This document shows positions 51,503-60,164 of a DNA stretch of 64,000 bases, one piece after another. Made by a program: the position numbers and the translations under genes. The stretch comes from Bacteroidota bacterium (lineage in GTDB: Bacteria > Bacteroidota > Bacteroidia > Chitinophagales > Saprospiraceae): NCBI GenBank assembly GCA_003045895.1, contig PZPC01000002.1:109180-173179 (forward strand). Reading direction: 5' to 3'. How positions within the stretch are numbered: position 1 is the first letter of the stretch; every line of letters begins with the position of its first letter. The notes under the pieces were generated by a model. That model did not search any database, was not told the DNA's origin, and worked only from the letters and a program-made list of their open reading frames with translations.

Positions 51503-52267
51503 TCACAAATTTAGCTCTAACCAAACCGGGCAGTGGTCGCTCTGTTCCACCTGGGAGCAGTGGCGGGCTGCTACCAGTTTATCAGTCAGGTTGTTCGTGA
51601 CGGCCAGGTAGTCGATCCGCCAGCCTTTGTTGTTGGCGCGGGCGTTGGCGCGGTAGGTCCACCAGCTGTATTCAACTTTTTCGGGCTCGAGGTAGCGAAA
51701 GGAATCGGTGAAACCGCTGGCGAGCCATTGGGTCATCCAGTCGCGTTCTTCGGGCAGAAAGCCGGACGATTTTTTATTGCCGACGGGGTCGTGGATATCA
51801 ATCGGCTCGTGGGCAATGTTGTAATCTCCCACAATGATCAACTGCGGGCGCTCCTTGCGGAGTTCTTCTACCCAGGCCTGGAAATCGGCCAGAAATTTCA
51901 TTTTAAAAGCTTGCCGTGCTTCGCCCGTGGTTCCGGAGGGGAAATAGCAGTTGAGCAGCGTCCAGTCGCCAAAATCGGTCCGCAATACGCGTCCTTCCTG
52001 GTCGTACGCGGGCATCCCCATGCCCTCGACCACCAGGCTAGGTTCCTTGCGGGAGAGCGTGAGCACCCCGCTGTAGCCTTTCTTTTCGGCCGAATGCCAA
52101 TAATGGTGGTAACCGAGTTGTTCCAGTTCAGACATGTCTACCTGGTCCAGGGTCGCTTTGGTTTCCTGTAGGCAGACGATGTCAAAGTTGTGATCCGATA
52201 ACCACTGGGTCAGGCCCTTGCGCTGGGCAGCACGAATGCCATTTACATTGTAGGAGATGATTTGCAT
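51503..52267 (-). CDS. xth: Exodeoxyribonuclease III / AP endonuclease
   Basis: 254 residues, EEP fold. MQIISYNVNGIRAA (Asn metal site), LQETKA (catalytic Glu), VGDYNIAHEPID (Asp/Asn), and the C-terminal SDHCPVWLEL (Asp-His). It cuts abasic sites in double-stranded DNA during base excision repair. The short 24-bp gap to yifB upstream includes a -7 box, so it may have its own transcript. Confidence 0.96.
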   Translation of the reverse strand: MQIISYNVNGIRAAQRKGLTQWLSDHNFDIVCLQETKATLDQVDMSELEQLGYHHYWHSAEKKGYSGVLTLSRKEPSLVVEGMGMPAYDQEGRVLRTDFGDWTLLNCYFPSGTTGEARQAFKMKFLADFQAWVEELRKERPQLIIVGDYNIAHEPIDIHDPVGNKKSSGFLPEERDWMTQWLASGFTDSFRYLEPEKVEYSWWTYRANARANNKGWRIDYLAVTNNLTDKLVAARHCSQVEQSDHCPVWLELNL

Positions 52268-52271
52268 GGCG

Positions 52272-52279
52272 CAAAGCTA
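52272..52279 (-). promoter_or_regulatory. -7 box 4 nt before the xth start codon
   Basis: Minus strand reads TAGCTTTG, then CGCC, then the ATG of xth: the same geometry as scpA, again predicting a leaderless mRNA. Confidence 0.4.
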
Positions 52280-52291
52280 GCAAATCTTTTT

Positions 52292-53848
52292 CTACTCCAT
52301 CCACCCTTCGCGGTCGAGGCTCCGGAAATGAATGGCTTCGGCCAGGTGTTCGATTTTGATGTCGGGGCTACCGCCCAGATCCGCCACGGTGCGGGCTACT
52401 TTGAGGATGCGGTCGTAGGCGCGGGCGGATAACTTCAGGCGCTCCATGGCCTTCTTGATGAGGATACTGCCCGCCTGGTTGATCTGGCACACTTCGCGTA
52501 CCATCCTGCTGGGCATCTGGGCATTGGAAAAGATGTTGGGCAGTTCGCGGAAGCGCTCTTCCTGGGCTACGCCAGCCTGGATGACCCGCTGGCGGATGTC
52601 TTTGCTGGTCACGGTGGGCCGGGCGTCGCTGGCGAGTTCGTCAAACGAAACGGGCGTGACCTCCACGTGCAAATCAATGCGGTCGAGGAGCGGCCCGCTG
52701 ATTTTGTTGAGGTAGCGCTGTACCACCGCCGGGCCACAAACGCATTCCTTTTCGGGGTGGTTGAAGTAGCCACACGGACAGGGGTTCATGGAAGCCACCA
52801 GCATGAAGCTGGCGGGATAATCGACGGTAATTTTAGCGCGGGAGATGGTGACGCGGCGCTCCTCCATGGGTTGGCGCATGACCTCCAGGACCGTGCGTTT
52901 AAACTCGGGCAATTCGTCCAGGAAAAGTACCCCGTGGTGTGCCAGGCTGATTTCGCCGGGCATCGGATTGCTGCCGCCACCCACCAGGGCCACGTCGCTG
53001 ATGGTGTGGTGAGGCGATCGGAAGGGGCGCTGCGTAACCAGGGCCGATCCGGCGGGCAGCACGCCGGCTACCGAGTGGATTTTGGTCGTTTCCAGGGCTT
53101 CGTGCAAATTGAGGGGCGGCAGGATGGTCGGCAACCGCCGGGCCAGCATCGTCTTACCGGCACCGGGCGGGCCGATGAGGATGACGTTGTGCCCACCGGC
53201 GGCGGCAATTTCCAGGGCCCGCTTGATGTTTTCCTGTCCGCGCACGTCGGAGAAATCTACGTCGTAGGTACCCTCGTGCGCCGCAAATTCGTCGCGGGTT
53301 TCCACAAAGGTGGGGGTAAGCTCTTGCCGGCCATCCAGAAAGGCGGCCGCTTCTGCCAGGTTATTGACGCCGTAAACGGCAATGTCGTTGACGATGGCAG
53401 CCTCGCGGGCATTGGCCTTGGGCAAAATGATCCCTTTGAATTTTTCCCGCCGGGCCTGGATGGCAATAGGCAAAGCGCCCTTGATGGGGCGCAGGCTACC
53501 GTCGAGCGAAAGCTCTCCCATGATCACGTACTTGTCCAGTTCGGTAGCCTGGATCTGGCGCGAGCCCGCCAGGTAGGCCAGGGCAATGGGTAGGTCGTAG
53601 GCCGCCCCTTCCTTGCGGATGTCGGCCGGGGCCAGGTTGACGATGGTTTTGATGCGAATAATTTCGTAACCACTGTTCTTCAGCGCGGGTTCCATGCGCA
53701 TAATCCCTTCGCGGATGGCGCTGTCGGGCAACCCCACCAGGTGGTAGAAGGGTTTGTCAAAGCCCACGTTACCTCCGGTGTTTACTTCTACGGTAATGGT
53801 GCGGGCATCCACGCCTTGTACCGCACTGGCAAATGTTTTTACCAACAT
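52292..53848 (-). CDS. yifB: YifB/ComM-family Mg-chelatase-like AAA+ ATPase
   Basis: 518 residues from ATG 53848 (MLVKTFASAVQGVD), the family's usual start. Order: Lon-like N-terminal domain, AAA+ domain with Walker A GPPGAGKTML near residue 220 and Walker B FLDELPEF near 295, a four-Cys insert (MNPCPCGYF ... CVCGP) and the C-terminal lid ARAYDRILKVARTVADL. ComM is a branch-migration helicase used in natural transformation; in other bacteria the role is less clear. No competence gene adjoins it. Confidence 0.95.
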   Translation of the reverse strand: MLVKTFASAVQGVDARTITVEVNTGGNVGFDKPFYHLVGLPDSAIREGIMRMEPALKNSGYEIIRIKTIVNLAPADIRKEGAAYDLPIALAYLAGSRQIQATELDKYVIMGELSLDGSLRPIKGALPIAIQARREKFKGIILPKANAREAAIVNDIAVYGVNNLAEAAAFLDGRQELTPTFVETRDEFAAHEGTYDVDFSDVRGQENIKRALEIAAAGGHNVILIGPPGAGKTMLARRLPTILPPLNLHEALETTKIHSVAGVLPAGSALVTQRPFRSPHHTISDVALVGGGSNPMPGEISLAHHGVLFLDELPEFKRTVLEVMRQPMEERRVTISRAKITVDYPASFMLVASMNPCPCGYFNHPEKECVCGPAVVQRYLNKISGPLLDRIDLHVEVTPVSFDELASDARPTVTSKDIRQRVIQAGVAQEERFRELPNIFSNAQMPSRMVREVCQINQAGSILIKKAMERLKLSARAYDRILKVARTVADLGGSPDIKIEHLAEAIHFRSLDREGWME

Positions 53849-54110
53849 TTTTTTGTCATTGTCTGCTTTGGGGCAAGGTCGTAAATTCCAGGAAGAATTG
53901 GGAGGAGCCACTGATGATAATTGGTCATGCTACCTGTTCGCACGGCCAATGCCTTGCCGTAAAATCCGCTGATGATGGGGTATTGCCTATGATTGTAACA
54001 AATATACCTTAAATACATTTAATTTAAAACAAAAACACAAAATAAAAGAGGCTGCCTCTTACTTTGGAGACAGCTTCTGACGGGTGTTTTTGCCTGATTA
54101 AAAAAGCGTT

Positions 54111-55286
54111 TTATTTCACCACCACCACTTTCACCGATTGCCTGTCGGCCAGTGCCCTGCTGTGGAGGGTCAGGTAGTAGGTGCCGTTTTGCACCTCGCT
54201 CAAATCTACGGTAAGTTGGTTTTTACCGGCGTTGAAGTTGTCGCGGGAGATCGTTTTTACGACGTTGCCGTTTTCGTTGCGCAGGTCGATGCGTACGGAA
54301 GCTGCGGCGCTCAGTTCAAAACTTAGCGTCGTGGTGGTCGTCGCGGGATTGGGGTAGGCCGTTGCCGCCAGGGTAGTGGCTGCCGGCTTTTGAGCCGTTT
54401 CTTCCGGTGCGGTTGGATCCATCAGCAGGAAGCGGATTTTCGCATCCTGTGCCCGGCGTTCGGGGTTGTGGCGATCTCCCCGTTGCCCTTGTTCCGCCCG
54501 TTCGGGTCGTTGAGGAGCATCGGCGGGGCGGTAGCGATCGCGAATGGCTTTTTGGTCGGCCTGCCACTGCTCGCGTTGGGGAGCGATGGCTTCCAGCAGC
54601 GCCGTGATGTCACGGTCGTATTTGGCGGCCAGTGTTTGCAGAGCTTCCTTCTCGGCGGGGTACTTTGCCCACATTGCCTGCCGGTTGCCCTGGTGTGGGC
54701 CCTTGCGGTGTGTGCCCGGCTGACGCGGCTCCTGGCTGGCCTTGGCTTTGCGTGCTTCCTGGCGCTGTGCCTGGTGTTCGGCGCGGGCGGCTGCCAGCGT
54801 TGCGCGGGTTTTAGCCAGTAATGCCTGGTCTTCTGCCCGCATTACCGCGTCCAGTTTCTGGCGCTGCGCCCGCATCACGGGTTGGATGTTTTCCTGGCGA
54901 TACTGCTGCAATTCTTTCCGCATGCTCTTTTGCTGTGTGCGGTGTTCCTGTCTTTTGGCTTCGCCAAAGCTGTGCAATTGCTGCTGCTGTTCGGGGCTCA
55001 GGATCGTTTCCATTTGCGTTTTGCTGCGCTGGTGAAGGGCGTGCATTTGTGCGCGTTTGGCTTCCTGGTCCAGGTTGTCCTGTTCGCGGAGGGCCACCAT
55101 TGCTGTTTGGGTTTCCTGCTGGAGTTGTTCCAATTGTGCCACCTGCTCCGGGCTAAGTTGGAGGGCCGTTTTCAATTCCTCGGTCATAGCGGGGAAGCGG
55201 GGATGCTGGGGCCCGTGTTGTGCCATCAGTCCGCTGCCCGCCAGGCAGCAAACGAGGGCCAGGAAAAATATGCGATGCTTGATCAT
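54111..55286 (-). CDS. Spy/CpxP-like helical protein with a T9SS C-terminal domain
   Basis: 391 residues. Signal peptide MIKHRIFFLALVCCLAGSGL; then long Gln/Arg/Ala/Glu-rich helices with two L-T/S-P-E-Q type motifs (LQLSPEQVAQL near residue 43 and LSPEQQQQLHS near 97) like Spy/CpxP/ZraP; a Pro/Arg-rich stretch with His near 190-280; and a final ~80-residue T9SS type A sorting domain (AYPNPATTTTTLSFEL ... NGTYYLTLHS ... SVKVVVVK). It is the last gene of the ECF operon (56718 to 54111). Surface delivery of a Spy-like chaperone or metal binder is inferred. Confidence 0.8.
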   Translation of the reverse strand: MIKHRIFFLALVCCLAGSGLMAQHGPQHPRFPAMTEELKTALQLSPEQVAQLEQLQQETQTAMVALREQDNLDQEAKRAQMHALHQRSKTQMETILSPEQQQQLHSFGEAKRQEHRTQQKSMRKELQQYRQENIQPVMRAQRQKLDAVMRAEDQALLAKTRATLAAARAEHQAQRQEARKAKASQEPRQPGTHRKGPHQGNRQAMWAKYPAEKEALQTLAAKYDRDITALLEAIAPQREQWQADQKAIRDRYRPADAPQRPERAEQGQRGDRHNPERRAQDAKIRFLLMDPTAPEETAQKPAATTLAATAYPNPATTTTTLSFELSAAASVRIDLRNENGNVVKTISRDNFNAGKNQLTVDLSEVQNGTYYLTLHSRALADRQSVKVVVVK

Positions 55287-55318
55287 GGTTCAGTTATTTT
55301 TTAAGGTCTTAAAAAGGG

Positions 55319-55717
55319 TTACTTGTTTTTTCTTCCACCTCTTTTGTGCAGCGTCTTTCCGGGTCCCCGCGACAACAACCGCCGCCATTGCCTGCTGGCG
55401 TCCAGTTGGTCTTCGTGCAGCAAGGGCGTGAGGATGGTGAAGAGGGAGTCGGTCAATTGCTGGCGCTCCAGCTGGTGTTGCTGGCCCAGGGATTTGAATT
55501 GCTGCCCAAAGTCTGTTAAAATGGGTTGCAACTGCCGGGCCTGAACAGCGTCTGGCTTGATCTTGTCCAACAAATAGCTGCCGAAATCTTTACCTGCGTC
55601 CATGCGGCGGAGGTGGTGAATCCGGTCTTTTACCAGGTACCGGTTGGTCAGGAAGCCACCAACGAAACCCGTTAGCAGGAGTCCGACAACCACCAGTATG
55701 ACTTTTATCTTTTGCAT
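55319..55717 (-). CDS. Membrane-anchored CnrX/Spy-like periplasmic sensor protein
   Basis: 132 residues: an N-terminal membrane anchor (VILVVVGLLLTGFVGGFLTN, about 5-25) followed by a helical domain with Gln/Leu-rich heptads (YLLDKIKPDAVQARQLQPIL, HEDQLDASRQWRRLL), like the heavy-metal-resistance/Spy fold. His34-His35 near the anchor could bind metal. In CnrYXH systems this kind of protein senses metal and releases the sigma factor. It lies 32 bp from both neighbours within the ECF operon. Confidence 0.7.
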   Translation of the reverse strand: MQKIKVILVVVGLLLTGFVGGFLTNRYLVKDRIHHLRRMDAGKDFGSYLLDKIKPDAVQARQLQPILTDFGQQFKSLGQQHQLERQQLTDSLFTILTPLLHEDQLDASRQWRRLLSRGPGKTLHKRGGRKNK

Positions 55718-55749
55718 AAGTTTAATTGGTCTGTGAGGGGGTCAAAGAA

Positions 55750-56157
55750 TTAATAATCAAAAACGTAGACGTCGTCAAGTTCCACCTGGTCGAGCCCCAG
55801 AATGGCTTCCTGGTCGAGGCTGCCGCTGGTGCTGTAGATGAACCCCAACCCGAGCAGCACTGCGATGCAAGCGGCTACTGCAATGGCTGGCCACAAGCGT
55901 ACGAGCGGATGCAGCATCCGATTGTTTTGCCGGAACAAGCCACCAGTGACCCGCTGGGTGAAAGCCGGATCGGCGGCCGGGTGCAGCCCGGGCAGCGCGG
56001 CGCGTAGGAGCAGGTATTGTTCCTTTTCAGCGGCCAGCCAGGGCTCGGTGCGCAGGGCTGTCTGCAGCTGTTGCGCTTCTGTTTCGACCAGTTCTTGGTC
56101 GAAGGAGCGGAGCAGGAGGTCACGGAGTGCAGATGCCTGAGGATGGAGCTTGTCCAT
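55750..56157 (-). CDS. Single-pass anti-sigma factor candidate
   Basis: 135 residues: cytoplasmic N-terminal helical region (LLLRSFDQELVETEAQQLQ, 1-85), one membrane helix (AIAVAACIAVLLGLGFIYS, about 92-110), short acidic periplasmic tail (ELDDVYVFDY). No zinc motif. It starts 3 bp after the sigma gene stop, which with the topology identifies it as the likely anti-sigma. The next gene is the CnrX-like protein. Confidence 0.75.
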   Translation of the reverse strand: MDKLHPQASALRDLLLRSFDQELVETEAQQLQTALRTEPWLAAEKEQYLLLRAALPGLHPAADPAFTQRVTGGLFRQNNRMLHPLVRLWPAIAVAACIAVLLGLGFIYSTSGSLDQEAILGLDQVELDDVYVFDY

Positions 56158-56160
56158 GCT

Positions 56161-56718
56161 TTATGAATTTAAAATGGGTTGCAAATAATTTTTAAGTTCT
56201 TGTTGGGCCCGGGAGAGCCGTGACGCTACGGTGCCCAGGGGCACGTCCAGCATACTGGCCGTTTCGGCCACCGAGTAGCCTTCCACCAGCCGCAGTACCA
56301 CCACTGTTCGGTAATCTTCCGACAGCCGGCTCAGGGCTTTTTGCAGCGCGTCGCGCAGGTCGGCCCGGTCGGGTGCCTGGCTGTGGTCGGCCTGGGTCCA
56401 GTTGGCTTCCGTGGCGGCATCGCCCCCGGCCAGCCACCGGCGCCGCTTCCGCTTATCTACCGCCGTCAGGGCCGTGTTGATGGCAATGCGACCCAGGTAA
56501 GTACTGAGCTTGGCATCGCCCTTGAAATTGTCAAGGGATCGGTAGAATTTTACGAATACTTCCTGTGCCACGTCGTCGGCGCCGTCATCCGTACCCAGTA
56601 CCCCACGCACAATTCCCCGTACCGTGGCCTCGTAGCGGCCCACCAGGCGGCCGAAAGCTTGCTCGTCGCCAGTGCGGGCTTGTTGAAGGAGGATATCGTC
56701 GTGCAGTGCTGCGTTCAA
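56161..56718 (-). CDS. ECF RNA polymerase sigma factor
   Basis: 185 residues. Region 2: GRLVGRYEATVRGIVRGVLG, DDVAQEVFVKFYRSL, LSTYLGRIAINTALTAVDKRK; region 4: LSEDYRTVVVLRLVEGYSVA and HTH ETASMLDVPLGTVASRLSRA. First gene of a four-gene run: sigma, anti-sigma, CnrX-like, Spy-like with T9SS tail. The set is analogous to metal- or envelope-stress ECF operons. Confidence 0.93.
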   Translation of the reverse strand: MNAALHDDILLQQARTGDEQAFGRLVGRYEATVRGIVRGVLGTDDGADDVAQEVFVKFYRSLDNFKGDAKLSTYLGRIAINTALTAVDKRKRRRWLAGGDAATEANWTQADHSQAPDRADLRDALQKALSRLSEDYRTVVVLRLVEGYSVAETASMLDVPLGTVASRLSRAQQELKNYLQPILNS

Positions 56719-56862
56719 GGCGTTGGATTAACAGTTTTCATTCCTTTGACTGGAAAAAGATCGGTTTTTTTCCCGGGGACGGGACTTTTATTTTTTCAGG
56801 GCTTCAGCATCAGCTCCCCCGCGATCGTTATCTTTGTCAACTACCCACCAAAATCTACCCTG

Positions 56863-57261
56863 ATGTCAGCACCTACTGATCTCGCTGCCCGGCGCACCAA
56901 CAGGCTGATCCTTGCCATTGCCTTTTTCAACATCCTGATCCATTTGCTGGTTTTCGATCACCTGGAATACCACCGGGACGAGCTGCTGTATTTTTCGCTG
57001 GGGCTGCATCCGGCCTGGGGGTATGCTACGGTTCCTCCGCTGACGGGGTGGTTGGCAGCAGCAATGGCGGGGCTGTTTGGTTACTCGCTTTTTGTGGTCA
57101 AGCTCTTTCCGGCGTTGCTGAGCGGGGTGTTGGTCGTTCTGATGGCGGCGATCACCCGCGAACTCGGTGGACAGCGCTATGCCTAGCTTCTGTGCACCCA
57201 ACCCCGTAGCAACTTCAACAACCTGATAACCAAGGCCTGGGAACGGGTAGAACGGGAATAA
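56863..57261 (+). pseudogene. GT39/ArnT-like glycosyltransferase with large internal deletion
   Basis: The first 107 codons give the start of a polytopic glycosyltransferase: NILIHLLVFDHLEYHRDELL (the D-E/H-x-D catalytic loop of the family), then GYATVPPLTGWLAAAMAGLF. After an in-frame TAG at 57184-57186 the same frame goes on with LLCTQPRSNFNNLITKAWER and a TAA at 57259-57261, which looks like the C-terminus of the same protein family. Intact relatives have about 480-550 residues, so some 350 are missing. A perfect -7 box TATCTTTG is at 56829-56836. The deletion ends 38 bp from tRNA-Val. Confidence 0.65.
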
Positions 57262-57290
57262 AAAAAGGGAAGCTACCGAAGTAACTTCCC
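57258..57290 (-). terminator. Intrinsic terminator of tRNA-Val
   Basis: Stem GGGAAGTTAC / GTAGCTTCCC on the minus strand (57267-57290, one mismatch, 4-nt loop), followed by a T-run at 57260-57266, directly downstream of the tRNA. Confidence 0.85.
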
Positions 57291-57298
57291 TTGTGTTG

Positions 57299-57373
57299 TG
57301 GGCGATGAGAGACTCGAACTCCCGACCCCCTCGGTGTAAACGAGGTGCTCTAAACCAACTGAGCTAATCGCCC
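57299..57373 (-). tRNA. tRNA-Val (anticodon TAC)
   Basis: The minus strand folds into a full cloverleaf: acceptor GGGCGAT / ATCGCCC, D-loop TAGCTCAGTTGGTTTAGAGC, anticodon stem CCTCG / CGAGG with loop TTTACAC (TAC reads GUA and, if modified, other Val codons), and T-arm with GTTCGAGTC. The discriminator is A; CCA is not encoded. The gene has its own terminator. Confidence 0.97.
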
Positions 57374-57564
57374 GCTTTTTAAGACCACATCCAGAACTTG
57401 ATCAGAATGCCTGTCGGCCTGCTTTTAAAAGCGAGTGCAAATATAGACGGACGTTTTTGATTTTGCAATAGGTAGGCGAAAAAAAATGAAAATAATTTAT
57501 TTCTCCTAACGTTCAAAGGGTGCAACGGCTTGCGTAGCTTTACAAAAAAATATCCCCACTTGCC

Positions 57565-60162
57565 ATGAAGACCTTTTTCAAACGCTTACTGCTCCTTTCC
57601 GGCCTGTTGCTGCTGTTGTTCGTCGGAATCGTTTTGGTGCTCCTCAACTTCTTCGAAGACCGGATCGGGCAGCAGGTGGTGGCCGAACTGAATACCCAAC
57701 TCAAGACCGAAATCCGGATTAAAGGTTTCGAACTCTCGTTCCTCCGTTCTTTCCCCAACGTAGGAGCCAACCTGAAAGGCGTGGAACTGGATGGTACCGA
57801 CGGTGAACTCCTCCTGGCCGCCAACGAATTGTCGTTCCGGGCGGGCTTGTTCAGCTTGTTTGGTTCCCAGATGAAGCTTAAATCGGTCGTCATCAGTGAT
57901 GGCGGGCTGTACCTGGCAACCGATCGCCGGGGGCGGGTGAACTACGAAATTTTCCGAACCGAAGAGACACCCACCGAGGACAGCGGTGGAGCCATTGATC
58001 TGCAAAATGCCCTCGTGAACAACATGCAGTTGCGCTACCGCGACGAACAAACGGGGCAAAAACTCAGCATCCTGGTCGAAAAAGCCAATTTCGCCGGCCA
58101 ATTTGGCAGCGCCCGCTACCAACTCACCAGCACCGCCGATCTCCAACTCCAGCTGCTGGAAATGGACGGAAAGCAACAACTCGCCGGGCAGGCGATCAGC
58201 TACGACGGCAGCTTCGACGTGGATTCGGACCAGGGGTTATACCAGATCGACCGGTTTGCCCTCGAGGTCGGCGAGCTGCCGCTGACCACCAGCGGGATGT
58301 TTCAGTTGAAACCTGATGAAACCCTCATCGACCTGGTTTTCGCCAGTGACGGCGGCAACCTCAGCGACCTCGTCAGCCTGCTCCCCGCCGACTACAAAGC
58401 GACCCTGGCAGGTATCGATTCCCGGGGCGATTTTAATTTTGCGGCCACCGTTAAAGGTACCCATTCCGAACGGCAGCACCCGCGCATCGATGCCCAGGTA
58501 GATTTCAGCGACGGCAGCATCAGCGGGGAGCGGATCAACGCCCGGGTACGCGACCTCGGCTTTTCGGCCAACTATACCAACGGCGACCTCCACGACGAAC
58601 AAACCTCGCGCCTGGAAATCACCAACCTCCGTGGGGAATTCGAGCGCGAGCCTTTTGCGCTGAACCTGATCATCGACAATTTCGCTGACCCCTACATCGA
58701 CTTTACCGCCAACGGTACCCTGGTGCCGGGGGTAGTGGCCGGCTTCCTGCCCGACGAGCGCATCACCAGCGGTACGGGCAAGGTGCAAATCCGGAACTTG
58801 CGCCTCAAGGGCCGCTACGAAGACATGATCCGTACCAGCCGGGTGGGCCAGGTGGATATGCAGGGCGTTTTGGCCTTTGAGGAGGCGGGTTTCACCGTCA
58901 ACAACGAGGAAGTATTGTTCAATTCGGGGCAGATCAACCTGGCGGGCAATGAGTTGAGCGCCCAGGAGATCAACTTCACCGCTCAGGATACCCGCATGAC
59001 GTTCAACGGCCAGGTCACCAACCTCCTACCCGTGATCTTTGCCGATTCCCTGAATTCGAAGGACGCTATCCTGACCTTCCGGGCCGAATTGCGCGCCGAC
59101 GCCCTGGACATCGGCCAGCTGCTGGCCCTGGGCGCACCCGCAGCGGCGGTACAGGAAGCGGCGGCAGAAGCCGGACAAACCGACTCGCTGGCGCAGGCCC
59201 AAGTAGAGAAACGCGCCTTCAAAACCCATTTTCTGGACGGCGTCTTCCAGGCCAAAATCCAGCAATTCAAATACGGCAACATCCAGGGCGAAAACTTTCA
59301 GGGCGAAGTGGCTTTCAAGGACGGTAAGATGAACATCAAAGGCGACACCAAGGCCATGGGGGGCGATTTTCTGCTCGATGGGGAAATGGTCTTCAACGAC
59401 CAGCCTACCCTGAACGCCAAGCTGACCTGCAACCAGATTGATGCCCACGAATTCTTCCGCCAGGCCGACAATTTCGGGCAGGATGTGCTCGTAGCCGACA
59501 ACCTGGAAGGCCGCCTCGACGCCCGCCTCTACATCCAGGCCTACTTCGACGAGGAAGGCAACTTCCTCGAGGATAAACTCCGTGTGCTGGGCGGGGTTGG
59601 CATCAAGGACGGGCGGCTGAAAGACTTTGCGATGCTGCAAGACTTTTCCACGTTCGTGGATATCCGCGACCTCCGCGAAATCCGTTTCACCAACCTGGAA
59701 AATTATTTTGAAATCAGTAACCGCAAGCTCTACCTGCCCGTCATGTTCATCCAGAGCAACGCCCTCAACCTTACCGTCAGCGGGGAACACACCTTCGACC
59801 AGGACATCAGCTACTACGTCAAAGTCAACGCGGGCCAGGTCATGGCCGACCGCTTCCGGCGGCACAACACCAAACTGAGGCCCAAACCCGCCAAGCGCCG
59901 CGGATTTTTCAACCTCTACTACGCCATCCTGGGCAATATTGACAACTTTGACTTTGCGTCCGACAAGCGCCGCGTCCAGAACGACTTCCTCGCGAGCGAA
60001 CGCCGCAAACGCGACATCCACTACGAACTGGAACGCCTCTTCGGCACCGTCATCGAACTGGTGGAAGAACCCCAGGACTGGCGCGACATCCCCGAGCACC
60101 AGGAGGATCCGAACAGCAAGGAGCCGGAATTTTTGGATATGGAGATTGATGGGGGGCGGTAG
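57565..60162 (+). CDS. AsmA-family envelope protein
   Basis: 865 residues: one N-terminal membrane helix (LLLLSGLLLLLFVGIVLVLL, 8-28), then a long periplasmic chain of beta strands. IKGFELSFLRSFPNVGANLKG near residue 50 is the N-terminal AsmA signature; the C-terminal AsmA_2 region has GGVGIKDGRLKDFAMLQDFS. AsmA-like proteins bridge the two membranes and carry phospholipids outward. The length puts it between AsmA and YhdP. Monocistronic; convergent with the DUF3999 gene, 2 bp apart. Confidence 0.9.
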   Translation: MKTFFKRLLLLSGLLLLLFVGIVLVLLNFFEDRIGQQVVAELNTQLKTEIRIKGFELSFLRSFPNVGANLKGVELDGTDGELLLAANELSFRAGLFSLFGSQMKLKSVVISDGGLYLATDRRGRVNYEIFRTEETPTEDSGGAIDLQNALVNNMQLRYRDEQTGQKLSILVEKANFAGQFGSARYQLTSTADLQLQLLEMDGKQQLAGQAISYDGSFDVDSDQGLYQIDRFALEVGELPLTTSGMFQLKPDETLIDLVFASDGGNLSDLVSLLPADYKATLAGIDSRGDFNFAATVKGTHSERQHPRIDAQVDFSDGSISGERINARVRDLGFSANYTNGDLHDEQTSRLEITNLRGEFEREPFALNLIIDNFADPYIDFTANGTLVPGVVAGFLPDERITSGTGKVQIRNLRLKGRYEDMIRTSRVGQVDMQGVLAFEEAGFTVNNEEVLFNSGQINLAGNELSAQEINFTAQDTRMTFNGQVTNLLPVIFADSLNSKDAILTFRAELRADALDIGQLLALGAPAAAVQEAAAEAGQTDSLAQAQVEKRAFKTHFLDGVFQAKIQQFKYGNIQGENFQGEVAFKDGKMNIKGDTKAMGGDFLLDGEMVFNDQPTLNAKLTCNQIDAHEFFRQADNFGQDVLVADNLEGRLDARLYIQAYFDEEGNFLEDKLRVLGGVGIKDGRLKDFAMLQDFSTFVDIRDLREIRFTNLENYFEISNRKLYLPVMFIQSNALNLTVSGEHTFDQDISYYVKVNAGQVMADRFRRHNTKLRPKPAKRRGFFNLYYAILGNIDNFDFASDKRRVQNDFLASERRKRDIHYELERLFGTVIELVEEPQDWRDIPEHQEDPNSKEPEFLDMEIDGGR

Positions 60163-60164
60163 GG

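Noticed and set aside
56341..56862. Upstream in-frame extension of the glycosyltransferase fragment
   Set aside because: It runs antisense through the ECF sigma gene; the ATG at 56863 follows a perfect -7 box and fits the family start.
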